Origin: CAZFDT01 sp964518335
Lineage (GTDB): Bacteria > Planctomycetota > Phycisphaerae > Phycisphaerales > Phycisphaeraceae
Length of the DNA stretch: 57,439 nt
Direction: 5' to 3'
Assembly: GCA_964518335.1 (NCBI GenBank)
Contig: CAZFDT010000031.1
Span: 1 to 57,439, forward strand
Positions 28,029 to 36,482 of the stretch are shown here, piece by piece. Each line of letters opens with the position of its first letter. Position 1 is the stretch's first letter. The translations under genes were made by a program, and so were the position numbers. The notes under the pieces were generated by a model. That model made no database searches, had not been told where the DNA came from, and was given only the letters and a program-made list of their open reading frames with translations.

Positions 28029-28436
28029 TCAACGCACTTCCCCGCTGGGTTTATCATCGTCAGGTTTATCGGCCTGAGCGTCGTCCTCGGGTCCGGTATC
28101 CGAGGCCAGATCGGTTGTGTCGTCGGTCGCCAGCGCCGCGCGGGTCTGCGCGATGATCGCCGTCCGCGCACGCTCGAACTCCTCGTCGCTGAGCTGGCCC
28201 TGACGGTGCAGTTGCCTCAGGTCCGCCAGCGTGAACGCCGTCGAGCGCGTCGGGCCCGCGTCGTCGCTGTGCGTGTACCGCCGCCAGATCACAAACCCCA
28301 CGATCGCCGCGACCACCGCCAATGCGACGATCACCCCCAGCCAAACCAGGATGCTCACCGCCTCCGCCCGTGTCGCGGGCTGGTAGGCGCCGACCGCCCG
28401 GACTTCGGCAACGACCCTGACTAGCACATGCTGCAT
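28029..28436 (-). CDS. Single-pass membrane protein with SHOCT-like domain
   Basis: 135 residues: one membrane helix (residues about 29-50), then a basic RRYTHSDD stretch and the segment LADLRQLHRQGQLSDEEFE, which resembles the SHOCT short C-terminal domain found in oligomerising membrane proteins. A disordered acidic tail ends the protein. It starts 13 bp after trigger factor on the same strand, likely co-transcribed. Function unknown. Confidence 0.6.
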   Translation of the reverse strand: MQHVLVRVVAEVRAVGAYQPATRAEAVSILVWLGVIVALAVVAAIVGFVIWRRYTHSDDAGPTRSTAFTLADLRQLHRQGQLSDEEFERARTAIIAQTRAALATDDTTDLASDTGPEDDAQADKPDDDKPSGEVR

Positions 28437-28449
28437 GGGCGCACTCGCC

Positions 28450-29874
28450 TTACGCCTTCGCCTCGCCCTCCACCTCGGTCACCGCCGCCTTCGTCAGAAT
28501 CTCGTCGAGCGTCTTCTGCTCCCGCACCTGCAGGTACAGGTACTCCAGGTCCCCGCGCCGCGCCAGTTCCTGACGCAGCTTCTCCGGGCGGCGGCCCTGC
28601 TGCATCGCCATCTGCGCCACGCGGCCATTCACCTCGCCCTCGCTCACGCTCACGTCCAGCTCCTTGGCCGCCTTGTCCAGGATGAAAAACAGCTTGAGCT
28701 GCCGTCGCGCGTCCGCCTCGCTCTCCGTGCGCATCTCGGCGATCCGCTGCTCGATCTCCGGCTGCGGCACGCCCTGATACGCCAGTTCCATCGCCCGACG
28801 ACGCAGCAGACGCTGCGCCTGGCGGCCCGTCAGGCCCTCGGGCAGATCGAACTGCACCTTCTCCAGAAGCTGCTCGCACACTTGGTCGTGCATCGCGCCA
28901 CGCTGACGCTGCTGTGCCCGGCTCTCGAGCATCGACCGAATCTGCGTGCCCAGCATCTCCTGCGACTCCACGCCCGTCTGCTGCAGCACCGTCTCGATCG
29001 TCGCCGGCTCCATCCGCTCCACCGCGTCGATGCGGATGTGGATCGTGATCGGCTGGCCCTTGATCCGCTCGTCCTCGTGGACGGCCGGGCCCGTCTGCGA
29101 GATCGTCACCGTGTCGCCGTGGCCCTTGCCCAGCAGCAGCTTGCCCAGGTTCTCCACCACGAGGCCCACCACGTGGCCCTTGAACTGCGTCTCCTCCCCG
29201 TTCACCTGCACGTAGGTGTCCGGGTGGTGCAGGATCGGCTCGCCCTCCGCCGGCGCGTCGGCGCCCGCCATCACCTTCACGTCGCCGCGCAGCCAGTCGT
29301 GCGCCTGCGCCTTGGCGTCGCTGAGGCTCTTGATCTGGCCGAACCGCTCGCGGAACCGCTCGATCTCCTGCGAAACGTCGGCGTCGGTCACGTTCACCTT
29401 CGACTTCTTCACCGCCAGGCCGTCGAACGCCGGCAGCTCCACCTGCGGGGACACCTCCACCTCCACCTTGAACGTCAGCGACCCGTCGTCGGGCAGCTTG
29501 ATCGACTCGGCGTCCTTCACGTCGGGCTCGCCGATCACCTCCAGCTTCTCGTCCTCGATCGCCTGCGTGTAGCACTCGCTGAGAATCTGGCCCTTCACCT
29601 CGTCGAGCACCGACGATGCGAAGCGCTTCTCGATGAGCCGACGCGGCGCCCGGCCCCGGCGGAACCCGGGAATCACCGCCTCGTCACGCAGCTTGCCGTA
29701 GGATTCCTCGATCTTCGCCTTGATGCGGTCGGCGGGAATCTCGATGGTCAGCAGCTTCCGGGCCGGGCCCGAGTCCTCGACGCTGACCTTCTGCTCGCCG
29801 CGCTTTTCCGTGGTTTCCTCGGCGACGGCCGCGGCGCCTTCGTCCTGGGTGCGATCCTGATCGGTGTCCGCCAT
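28450..29874 (-). CDS. tig: Trigger factor
   Basis: Ribosome-associated chaperone with peptidyl-prolyl isomerase activity. 474 residues. The ribosome-binding signature GFRRGRAPRR with PRRLIEKRF, the central FKBP-type region and the C-terminal helical arm are present. An acidic N-terminal extension precedes the RBD. The ATG at 29874 is the first of the frame. Upstream is a good promoter (TTGACC-17-CATAAT). Usually found next to clpP-clpX; here a SHOCT-like gene and clpX follow, and clpP is missing. Confidence 0.94.
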   Translation of the reverse strand: MADTDQDRTQDEGAAAVAEETTEKRGEQKVSVEDSGPARKLLTIEIPADRIKAKIEESYGKLRDEAVIPGFRRGRAPRRLIEKRFASSVLDEVKGQILSECYTQAIEDEKLEVIGEPDVKDAESIKLPDDGSLTFKVEVEVSPQVELPAFDGLAVKKSKVNVTDADVSQEIERFRERFGQIKSLSDAKAQAHDWLRGDVKVMAGADAPAEGEPILHHPDTYVQVNGEETQFKGHVVGLVVENLGKLLLGKGHGDTVTISQTGPAVHEDERIKGQPITIHIRIDAVERMEPATIETVLQQTGVESQEMLGTQIRSMLESRAQQRQRGAMHDQVCEQLLEKVQFDLPEGLTGRQAQRLLRRRAMELAYQGVPQPEIEQRIAEMRTESEADARRQLKLFFILDKAAKELDVSVSEGEVNGRVAQMAMQQGRRPEKLRQELARRGDLEYLYLQVREQKTLDEILTKAAVTEVEGEAKA

Positions 29875-30365
29875 GGTGCGGTCCTTCCGGTTGGGTGTGA
29901 TGGAATGGCGGCATGGGGATTAGGGACAGCCCCGCCGACCCACGCCTGGCGTCACCCCCATGGCGACGCCGGTCTCTCGACGGGTGAACTCGCCATTATG
30001 GACCACCCCTCGCCCCAGGTCAATTGGCTCGCCCAACTTGCCAGGGGGCGTGGGGGGGATTCCCGCTGGCGAGGACTATGCGCGACGGGGCGGTGGGGTA
30101 TAATCGATCGCTGCAGTGGACGCAGCGGCGCGACGCAGGACGCAGGGCAAAGGCACGGGCGCATGCAAGGGCGTTTGTTCACATCATCGGTCGGTCATCA
30201 GGCGTCAGCCATGGGCCAGGAAGGCCACGAGCGTGTGCGCGGAAACATCGCCTGGTGAAGGTAAAAACCCAGTGATTCCGGTTAATGGGGCTGGGCATGG
30301 GGCCATGCATAAATGCCGGGGGGTCGTGCGTCGGTGAGGTGAACCCCTTGCGAAATGGAGTGACG
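29875..30365. other. Intergenic region between tig and the YHYH gene
   Basis: 491 bp without a convincing gene. It holds the tig promoter near 29995-30023 and, on the plus strand, TATAAT at 30099-30104 with GCTGCAGTG just after it. The stretch from about 30110 to 30360 is GC-rich and could form hairpins, as a leader for the YHYH gene, but it matches no riboswitch or ncRNA family I know. Confidence 0.5.
29995..30023 (-). promoter_or_regulatory. Promoter of trigger factor gene
   Basis: TTGACC (30018-30023) and CATAAT (29995-30000) on the minus strand with exactly 17 bp between them, the best sigma-70-like match in the window. It leaves a leader of about 115 nt to the tig ATG. Confidence 0.6.
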
Positions 30366-31298
30366 ATGCGTTCACTGATGTCGGCGGCGGGTCTGGTGCT
30401 GGCGACGGCGGCGTGGGGGCACGAGGGCGAGGCCGGTCACACGCACGCGGCGGATCGGGTGGCCAGCCGGGTGGTCATCGCCGTCGAGGGCGACGTGCGG
30501 GTGATCGAGTGCAACGGCGTGCCCGACCATGAGCCGGGGCGGTTCCCCAACCGGGGCAATCCCAACGCGATCCGAGAGCAGGCGTATCGCTTCCGCATGC
30601 CGGTGTCGCCGCGTGCCCACGAGCGGGCGACGGCGGTGGGGCGGACGCTGTTTGGCGTAGCGGTCAATGGGGTGGTGTTCGATCCGGGCACGGCCGAGTG
30701 GTGGGCGGCGGGCAGTTCGCGGCCGGTGCGGGAGCGCTCCAGCGGGTGGAACTACGAGGCACTGGGCGGTCTGGACCTGGGACTCGACGGCCACCACGCC
30801 CACGTGCAGCCGACGGGGGCGTACCACTACCACGGCCTGCCGACGGGCCTGATCCAGCGGCTGCGGCAGGAGCGGGGCGGTGCGGGGATGGTCCTCGTGG
30901 GCTACGCGGCGGACGGTTTTCCGATCTATGCCGAGCGAGGGCACGAGCAGGCCGACGACGCCTCGACGCCATTGAAGAAGCTGCGGCCCAGCTATCAACT
31001 CCGCAAGGGCACCCGGCCCGGCGGCAACGATGGCCCGGGCGGGCGATACGACGGCACGTTCGTGCAGGACTACGAATACGTGGCTGGCAGCGGCGACCTG
31101 GACGAGTGCAATGGCCGTGTGGGCGTGACGTCGGAGTATCCCGGGGGCACGTACTACTACGTGCTGACCGAGGCGTTCCCGTTCGTGCCTCGCCTGTTCC
31201 GCGGCACGCCGGATGCTTCGTTTGAGCGCGGCGGCCCCGGTCCTGAAGGGGGTCGCCCCCCGCGCCCCGCCAGCGATCGCCCGCCGCGTCGGAACTGA
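30366..31298 (+). CDS. YHYH-domain exported protein
   Basis: 310 residues. Signal peptide (SLMSAAGLVLATAAWG) followed by a His-rich start. The YHYH domain signature is seen in GAYHYHGLPTGLI, with GYAADGFPIYAE after it and LDECNGRVGV nearer the C-terminus. Such proteins are periplasmic and of unknown role. A Pro/Arg-rich tail ends the protein. The ATG at 30366 is preceded by GGAG at 30357-30360; an in-frame upstream ATG would place the signal peptide internally. Confidence 0.85.
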   Translation: MRSLMSAAGLVLATAAWGHEGEAGHTHAADRVASRVVIAVEGDVRVIECNGVPDHEPGRFPNRGNPNAIREQAYRFRMPVSPRAHERATAVGRTLFGVAVNGVVFDPGTAEWWAAGSSRPVRERSSGWNYEALGGLDLGLDGHHAHVQPTGAYHYHGLPTGLIQRLRQERGGAGMVLVGYAADGFPIYAERGHEQADDASTPLKKLRPSYQLRKGTRPGGNDGPGGRYDGTFVQDYEYVAGSGDLDECNGRVGVTSEYPGGTYYYVLTEAFPFVPRLFRGTPDASFERGGPGPEGGRPPRPASDRPPRRN

Positions 31299-31378
31299 GC
31301 GTTTGACCACTTCGGCCACGCCTGCCATAATGCCCGGCTCGACATTCCCCACGCCTATATCCCCGACGAGGCAGCGCC

Positions 31379-31699
31379 ATGGCCCTGGACAGCATCAAGC
31401 CCGGTTCGACCGTCAAGGTCAAGATCGTCAAGAACCCGACCAACGCGGCGGCGACCAAGACGCTGCAGCGTATCCTGGCCAAGGACCCGGTGCAGCAGAA
31501 GGACACCCGGCGGCTTCGCCGCATCCGCCAGCAGGAGACGATCACGCACCAGCGCGGTGGGCGGCAGTGGGACATCCACATTCCCAAGCCCAAGCGCCTG
31601 CTCGGCCGCGCCGGTGAGGCGGGCACGGTCACGGCCACGCTCGACGTGCTGCGCGACCTCAAGAGCGTCGAGCGGTTCGTCGAAGTCAAGGCGGCGTGA
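31379..31699 (+). CDS. Small basic conserved-looking protein
   Basis: 106 residues, strongly basic (KVKIVKNP, KRLLGR), with no membrane segment, beginning MALDSIKPGSTVKVKI. The pattern suggests a nucleic-acid- or ribosome-associated protein, but no family was recognised. The gene ends 20 bp before a strong terminator. A CATAAT box at 31326-31331 might be its promoter. Codon use looks like the neighbours. Confidence 0.65.
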   Translation: MALDSIKPGSTVKVKIVKNPTNAAATKTLQRILAKDPVQQKDTRRLRRIRQQETITHQRGGRQWDIHIPKPKRLLGRAGEAGTVTATLDVLRDLKSVERFVEVKAA

Positions 31700-31719
31700 G
31701 GTCCCCGGTAAAGCGCATC

Positions 31720-31766
31720 AACGCTCCCGGACGGGTCACTTAAGTGGCTCGTCCGGGAGCGTTTTT
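31720..31766 (+). terminator. Rho-independent terminator
   Basis: A 14-bp perfect stem (AACGCTCCCGGACG at 31720-31733 with its complement at 31750-31763) with a CACTTAAGTG apex and five T from 31762, just after the small basic gene. It reaches the stop codon of the convergent mlaE gene, so it can end only the plus-strand transcript strongly. Confidence 0.85.
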
Positions 31767-32622
31767 ACGTCCACCCCAGCTTGTAGAACACGGCGGTGAA
31801 GAGCAGGTCGGTGAAGATGATCATGGTGATGGAATAGACGACGGTGTAGGTGGTCGCGCGGCCGACGCCGGCGGCGCCGCCGGTGACGTTGAGCCCGTTG
31901 TAGCAGGCAATGGCGGCGATGAGGACGCCGAACACGCCGGCCTTGAACATGCCCGTCAGGAAGTCCTGCACGTCGAGGATGTCGATGGTGTTGGACCAGT
32001 AAATGCCCGGCGGGATGTCGAGGAATCGCGTGCCCATGATGTACCCGGCCCAGATGGCGACGATCTCGCCGAGCATGGTGAGGACGAGCATGGCGATGGT
32101 GGTGGCGAGCATGCGGGGCAGCACGAGGAAGCGCACGGGGTTGAGGGCGTGGGCGGTGAGGGCCTCGATCTCCTCGCCGACGACCATGGTTCCCACCTCG
32201 GCGGCGATGGCGGCCCCGGCGAAACCGGTCATGACGATGGCGACGATCAGTGGGCCCAGTTCGCGGACGACGGCGATGGCGATGATGGTGGCGACCTGGT
32301 CGGTCTGGCCGAAGTCCCGCAGCGGGGGCGCCATCTGCAGGGCGAGGATCAGGCCGATGCAGAAGTTGACGAGGATGACCACGCCGATGCTGCGCACACC
32401 GAGGCGCACGAGCTGGCTGTAGAACCCGGCGCGACCGAAGCGAAACCGACGCAGCACCAGGCTGCGGTAGAGCCAGCCACCGGCCTCGAAGGTGAGATTG
32501 GCCAGCCCGCCCAGAAACGCCAGCCCGCGCACCGCCGGGGCCCCAAGGCGGTCGAGCAGACGAACGAACGCGCCGTCCTGGCGCGGCGGGCTCGACTCGG
32601 GTTGCGTCGTCAGTTGCGACAT
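31765..32622 (-). CDS. mlaE: MlaE-family ABC transporter permease
   Basis: 285 residues with five or six membrane helices. QLVRLGVRSIGVV, VVRELGPLIVAI, GTMVVGEEIEAL and LPRMLATTIAM are typical of the MlaE/YrbE permease that moves phospholipids between membranes. The partner STAS protein gene is 1 bp upstream (TGATG overlap), but the ATPase (MlaF) and the substrate-binding protein (MlaD) are not in this window. Role in outer-membrane lipid homeostasis is inferred from the family. Confidence 0.9.
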   Translation of the reverse strand: MSQLTTQPESSPPRQDGAFVRLLDRLGAPAVRGLAFLGGLANLTFEAGGWLYRSLVLRRFRFGRAGFYSQLVRLGVRSIGVVILVNFCIGLILALQMAPPLRDFGQTDQVATIIAIAVVRELGPLIVAIVMTGFAGAAIAAEVGTMVVGEEIEALTAHALNPVRFLVLPRMLATTIAMLVLTMLGEIVAIWAGYIMGTRFLDIPPGIYWSNTIDILDVQDFLTGMFKAGVFGVLIAAIACYNGLNVTGGAAGVGRATTYTVVYSITMIIFTDLLFTAVFYKLGWT

Positions 32623-32969
32623 CAGGCTTTCATCGCCGCGTCCACGTCGGCCACGATCGTGAACACCATGTCCAGCCGGGAGATCTCAAACACGCTGCGC
32701 ACGCGCTCCTGCATCTGGCAGAGCACGAGCTTGGCGCCGTTCTGACGCTGCTGCTGCATCGTCTCGACGAGCGTGGCCACGCCGGAGCTGTCCATGTAGG
32801 GGATGGCGGACATATCCAGCACGAGACGGGCGGGCTTGTGCTGCTGGATCAGTTCCATCAGCTCGCTGCGCAACTGGGGCGAGCGTGTGAAGCTGATCTC
32901 GCCGACGGGCTTGGCGAGCATGCCGCCGTCGATCGGTTTCGTGCTGCTGAGGATCGTGTCGTCGGCCAT
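32622..32969 (-). CDS. STAS-domain protein (MlaB-like or anti-sigma antagonist)
   Basis: 115 residues, a single STAS domain, with the YMDSSGV motif whose Ser is the phosphorylation site in SpoIIAA-type antagonists. The overlap with mlaE favours an MlaB role, but the intact DSSG motif leaves a sigma-factor regulator possible. Shares TGATG with the mlaE start, so translation is coupled. ATG at 32969 with AAGG near -10. Confidence 0.82.
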   Translation of the reverse strand: MADDTILSSTKPIDGGMLAKPVGEISFTRSPQLRSELMELIQQHKPARLVLDMSAIPYMDSSGVATLVETMQQQRQNGAKLVLCQMQERVRSVFEISRLDMVFTIVADVDAAMKA

Positions 32970-32983
32970 GTGAACCTTGTGAG

Positions 32984-33316
32984 TCAGGGCGTGAATCGAC
33001 CATCACGGACGGCGGCTTCCCAAGCGGCGATCGCTGGCCGGCGCGCCTCAGGCGAGGCGTAGGGATTGTAACCCAGGCGCTCGCCGGTGAGGGTTTCCAG
33101 GGCCTTGATCGACCAGAGCCGGATTGCGTCGTCGTCGCTGTCGAGCTGCTCGACGAGCTGGGGTATCGCGGTGCGATCGTGTGTGGCGGCGGCCTGTTGA
33201 ATGGCGTACAGGCGTGCGGCAGGGTTGGGCGAGTCGAATCCGCCTTCGCGGGCGCGCGGGCCGCAGCCCGCCGCCAATGCCATCGCCGCCAGCATGTCCA
33301 GACCCCACCATCGCAT
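32984..33316 (-). CDS. HEAT-repeat lipoprotein, short
   Basis: 110 residues with a lipobox LAAGC (Cys18). The following region, NPAARLYAIQQAA and DDDAIRLWSIKALETLTG, matches two HEAT-like repeats, protein-interaction helices. It is the first gene of the lipoprotein-STAS-mlaE unit on the minus strand. TACACT lies 6 nt before the ATG at 33316, a possible leaderless start. Function unknown. Confidence 0.7.
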   Translation of the reverse strand: MRWWGLDMLAAMALAAGCGPRAREGGFDSPNPAARLYAIQQAAATHDRTAIPQLVEQLDSDDDAIRLWSIKALETLTGERLGYNPYASPEARRPAIAAWEAAVRDGRFTP

Positions 33317-33322
33317 GCGTGG

Positions 33323-33328
33323 AGTGTA
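33323..33328 (-). promoter_or_regulatory. -10-like box TACACT before the HEAT lipoprotein gene
   Basis: TACACT on the minus strand, 6 nt before the ATG. It faces the lipA -10 box 28 bp away, so two divergent leaderless starts may share a 54-bp intergenic region. Confidence 0.42.
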
Positions 33329-33356
33329 ACGACTATCCGCCGCCGAGCGTCCGGGA

Positions 33357-33362
33357 TACACT
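33357..33362 (+). promoter_or_regulatory. -10-like box TACACT before lipA
   Basis: TACACT ends 8 nt before the lipA ATG at 33371. No ribosome-binding site is visible. Confidence 0.42.
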
Positions 33363-33370
33363 GATGGGCC

Positions 33371-34303
33371 ATGGTTTCGCTGTCCAACCAGGTTCTCAAC
33401 AATCACCCCAGCCCACGCGATTTCGTCAAGCGCGGCAAGCCGGAGTGGCTGCGGGCCAGACTCCCCGGAGGCCCCGGCTACCAACGCCTGCGCAGCCTCA
33501 TCGACGAGCACCGGCTCCACACCGTCTGCGAGTCGGCCAAGTGCCCCAACATGGGCGAGTGCTGGGCACGCGGAACCGCCACCATCATGATCCTGGGCGA
33601 TGTCTGCACACGCTCGTGCGGATTCTGCCACATCAAGACCGGCCGACCCGAGTTCCTCGACACCGACGAGCCCCGTCGCGTCGCCCAAAGCGTCGCCCTC
33701 ATGCGGCTGCGGCACATCGTCATCACCAGCGTCAACCGTGACGAACTGCCCGACGGGGGCGCCGCCATCTGGGCTCAAACGATCCACCGCATCCGCGATG
33801 TCTCGCCCGGCACGAGCATCGAGGTGCTCATCCCCGACTTCTGCGGCGACTGGGCGGCGCTGCAACTCGTGATCGACGCCAAGCCCGACATCCTCAACCA
33901 CAACATGGAGACGGTGCGCCGCCTCTATCCCGCCGTGCGTCCGCAGGCACGTTACGAACGATCCATCGAACTGCTCCGCCGATGCAAGGAGCAGGGCCTG
34001 ACCTCCAAGACCGGCATCATGGTCGGCATCGGCGAACGCGACGACGAGATCCAGCGTTTGATGCACGACGTGCAGGACGGCTCGAGCTGCGACATCATGA
34101 CGATCGGCCAGTACCTCCAGCCCACGCCCAACCATCTGCCCGTCAATCGCTTTGTCACCCCCGACACCTTCGCCCACTTTAAGTCCTACGGCGAATCGAT
34201 CGGTTTCACCCACGTCGAAAGCGGCCCCCTTGTGCGCTCGAGCTATCACGCCGACGAACAGGCCCATCTCGCGGCCCCGGCGCCAGGTGCATGCCACCAC
34301 TGA
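33371..34303 (+). CDS. lipA: Lipoyl synthase
   Basis: Radical SAM enzyme that inserts two sulfur atoms into protein-bound octanoyl groups to make lipoyl cofactors. 310 residues. The auxiliary cluster Cys53, Cys58, Cys64 (CESAKCPNMGEC) and the SAM cluster Cys79-xxx-Cys83-xx-Cys86 are intact. The C-terminal serine motif (LVRSSYHA) is present. Start ATG 33371. lipB is not nearby; the ICMT-like gene starts 10 bp later on the same strand. Confidence 0.96.
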   Translation: MVSLSNQVLNNHPSPRDFVKRGKPEWLRARLPGGPGYQRLRSLIDEHRLHTVCESAKCPNMGECWARGTATIMILGDVCTRSCGFCHIKTGRPEFLDTDEPRRVAQSVALMRLRHIVITSVNRDELPDGGAAIWAQTIHRIRDVSPGTSIEVLIPDFCGDWAALQLVIDAKPDILNHNMETVRRLYPAVRPQARYERSIELLRRCKEQGLTSKTGIMVGIGERDDEIQRLMHDVQDGSSCDIMTIGQYLQPTPNHLPVNRFVTPDTFAHFKSYGESIGFTHVESGPLVRSSYHADEQAHLAAPAPGACHH

Positions 34304-34313
34304 CCTGTCCGTC

Positions 34314-35267
34314 ATGAACTGCATTACCCCGGGATCACCGACGGTCATCCGCATCACGACGGCGTTCTATGCGTTTCAGGCACTGGCCATCGCGGCGTGG
34401 TGGGTGTTGCTGTGGACCGCGCCGTGGACGCGCATGTGGTTCTTTCCGCAGGATCTGACGGAACAGCCGCTGCTGAGCTTCTGGCTTGCCGATGCGATCG
34501 TGGCGGCCGGTGGATCGGTGGTGACGGCGTGGGGTGTGGCCAGCCGGCAGCGTTGGGCGGGGGCGGCAGCGTGGTTTGTCGCCGGTGGCATGGGTTATGC
34601 CGCGCTGTATTGCCTGAACCTGTGGCGCGTGACGGGCCAAGGTGCGGTCGGTGCGGTGCTGATGACCATGGCGGGCGGGCTGTCGCTGGCGTTTGCCACG
34701 ATCGTCGGCGTGGGCGATCAGCCCGCGGCGTTTCGCCCTGCGGGAGCGTCGTCGAGTTGGCTGGCTATCAAGACGATCATGCAGATTGTCGTGTTCTGGG
34801 TCGTGTTCCTGGCGATCCTGCCTGCGGGAGTGCTGCACGTGCAGCGGGCGCTGGGCATTGCCACGCTCGATCACGTGGCGATGCAGTGGACGGGCGGCGC
34901 GTTGTTCGTGCTGGCCAGTGTGCTGGGGCTGTGGAGCGCCTGGGAAATGGTCCGAATCGGGCGCGGCACACCCTTGCCCACCGATTGTGCGACCCACTTG
35001 GTCGTGACTGGTCCGTATCGCTACCTTCGCAACCCGATGGCGACGGCCGGCATCGTGCAGGCAATGGCCGTCGGCGTGGCGTGGGGCTCCTGGCCCGTCG
35101 TCCTATACGCGGTGACCGGGGGGCTCGTATGGCACTTGCTCGTGCGGCCCGTCGAAGAGGAAGACCTCCTGGCCCGTTTCGGAGAAGACTATCGCCGTTA
35201 CCAAGCCGTCGTCCGGTGCTGGTGGCCGCGGTGTCATCCGTATGAGGCAACGCCACTGACGACATGA
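34314..35267 (+). CDS. Isoprenylcysteine methyltransferase-like membrane protein
   Basis: 317 residues with about seven or eight membrane helices. The C-terminal half has the ICMT/PEMT-type motifs GPYRYLRNPM and EEEDLLARFGEDYRRY, which bind S-adenosylmethionine or form the catalytic helix. Bacterial members methylate diverse lipids or membrane compounds; the substrate is unknown. It begins 10 bp after lipA, so co-transcription is likely. Confidence 0.78.
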   Translation: MNCITPGSPTVIRITTAFYAFQALAIAAWWVLLWTAPWTRMWFFPQDLTEQPLLSFWLADAIVAAGGSVVTAWGVASRQRWAGAAAWFVAGGMGYAALYCLNLWRVTGQGAVGAVLMTMAGGLSLAFATIVGVGDQPAAFRPAGASSSWLAIKTIMQIVVFWVVFLAILPAGVLHVQRALGIATLDHVAMQWTGGALFVLASVLGLWSAWEMVRIGRGTPLPTDCATHLVVTGPYRYLRNPMATAGIVQAMAVGVAWGSWPVVLYAVTGGLVWHLLVRPVEEEDLLARFGEDYRRYQAVVRCWWPRCHPYEATPLTT

Positions 35268-35298
35268 CGATGGGACACAACAGATGGGACACACGACT

Positions 35299-35327
35299 TT
35301 GCCTGGCGCGGGCGATTCGGGTATGCT
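35299..35327 (+). promoter_or_regulatory. Promoter of the rpsF-ssb-rplI operon
   Basis: TTGCCT (35299-35304) and TATGCT (35322-35327) with a 17-bp spacer, about 100 bp before the rpsF GTG start. Confidence 0.55.
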
Positions 35328-35425
35328 CACGAGCTTGCCATGAGTCGTCCGGCCCGGGCTTTGGCCCACGGTCCCACGTCCCGCCGCGTCGAGCGGGGCT
35401 ACCGGACGGCGAAGGAGACGCTCCC

Positions 35426-35872
35426 GTGCCCGCTACTGCCACCGCTTCCCCCACGCTGAGCCTTTACGAAGGCCTGTTCCTCATCAACCAGCAGGTGACC
35501 TCCGGCGACCTTCAGGCGGCGCTGGACCAGGTCAAGGACATTCTCGATCGCGCCGAGGCCGAGATCGTCGTGCTGCGCAAGTGGGACGAGCGCAAGCTGG
35601 CCTACGAGATCAAGGGCCAGAAGCGAGGGCTGTTCGTCCTGACCTATTTCCGTGCCCGGCCGACCATGCTGGCCAACATCGAGCGCGATTGCAATCTGTC
35701 GGACGCGGTGATGCGCAGCCTGGTGATCCGGGCCGACCACGTCGGCGAGACGGAGCTGGACTTGGCCAAGCGCGAGGAGCCGACCAGCCGCGCCGAGGCG
35801 AAGCTGCGCAAGGTCGTCAAGGAAGAGGAAGTGGACGAAGAGGCCCCTGCCGACGACGATTCGGCCGAGTGA
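35426..35872 (+). CDS. rpsF: Ribosomal protein bS6
   Basis: 148 residues. Part of the 30S central domain, pairing with S18. The core YEGLFLINQQV, RKWDERKLAYEIKGQKRGLF and NIERDCNLSDAVMRSLVIR are S6 motifs; an acidic tail ends the protein. Start is GTG at 35426, chosen because AAGGAG at 35412-35417 lies 8 nt upstream. First gene of rpsF-ssb-rplI; rpsR is missing from its usual place. Confidence 0.94.
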   Translation: MPATATASPTLSLYEGLFLINQQVTSGDLQAALDQVKDILDRAEAEIVVLRKWDERKLAYEIKGQKRGLFVLTYFRARPTMLANIERDCNLSDAVMRSLVIRADHVGETELDLAKREEPTSRAEAKLRKVVKEEEVDEEAPADDDSAE

Positions 35873-35896
35873 TTCACGCCTGTGCGGTAGCCTGCC

Positions 35897-36400
35897 ATGC
35901 CCAACCTCAACCGTGTCATGCTCATGGGCAATCTCACCCGCGACCCGGAGTTGCGGTACACGCCCAACAACAACGCCGTGGCGCACATCGGCCTGGCGGT
36001 GAATCGGCGGTGGCGCGACCAGCAGGGGCAGCAGCAGGAGGAGACGACCTTCGTCGATTGCGAAGCGTGGGGTCGCACCGCCGAGACGCTCAACCAGTAT
36101 CTGAAGAAGGGCCGCCCCGTTTACCTCGAAGGCCGTCTGCGCCTGGACCAGTGGCAGGACAAGGACGGGCAGAATCGATCGCGGCTGAAGGTCGTGATTG
36201 ATACGTTCCAGTTCCTCGACTCGCGCCAGGGCGGCGGCGGTGGCGGGGACAGCGGCGGCGACGAGGGCGGCGGCTACAGCCAGCGCCCTCCCCAGCAATC
36301 GCGCGGTCCCGCCCCACGACAAGGCGCTCCCGCTCCACGTGCCGCAGCGCCGCCCCCCGACACTCACGAGCCGGTAGGCGAGGAAGATATTCCCTTCTGA
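35897..36400 (+). CDS. ssb: Single-stranded DNA-binding protein
   Basis: 167 residues. Protects ssDNA in replication and recombination. OB-fold motifs NRVMLMGNLTRDPELRYTPNN and FVDCEAWGRTAE, a Gly/Pro/Gln-rich linker and the acidic C-terminal tail EEDIPF that binds partner proteins are all present. It lies 24 bp after rpsF and before rplI. Start ATG 35897. Confidence 0.96.
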   Translation: MPNLNRVMLMGNLTRDPELRYTPNNNAVAHIGLAVNRRWRDQQGQQQEETTFVDCEAWGRTAETLNQYLKKGRPVYLEGRLRLDQWQDKDGQNRSRLKVVIDTFQFLDSRQGGGGGGDSGGDEGGGYSQRPPQQSRGPAPRQGAPAPRAAAPPPDTHEPVGEEDIPF

Positions 36401-36482
36401 CACAACCCAAGCGTTGGTGTCTGCTGCGCAGCGTCGCGCGGCGCACGCCTAACTTCACCCCTCAAGGGAAAGGACAGCAACC

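Noticed and set aside
30110..30360. Possible c-di-GMP riboswitch (GGGCAAAGG-like start) upstream of the YHYH gene
   Set aside because: The second conserved GACGCAAAGCC block and the GGGTTACCG block are missing, so the match is only superficial.
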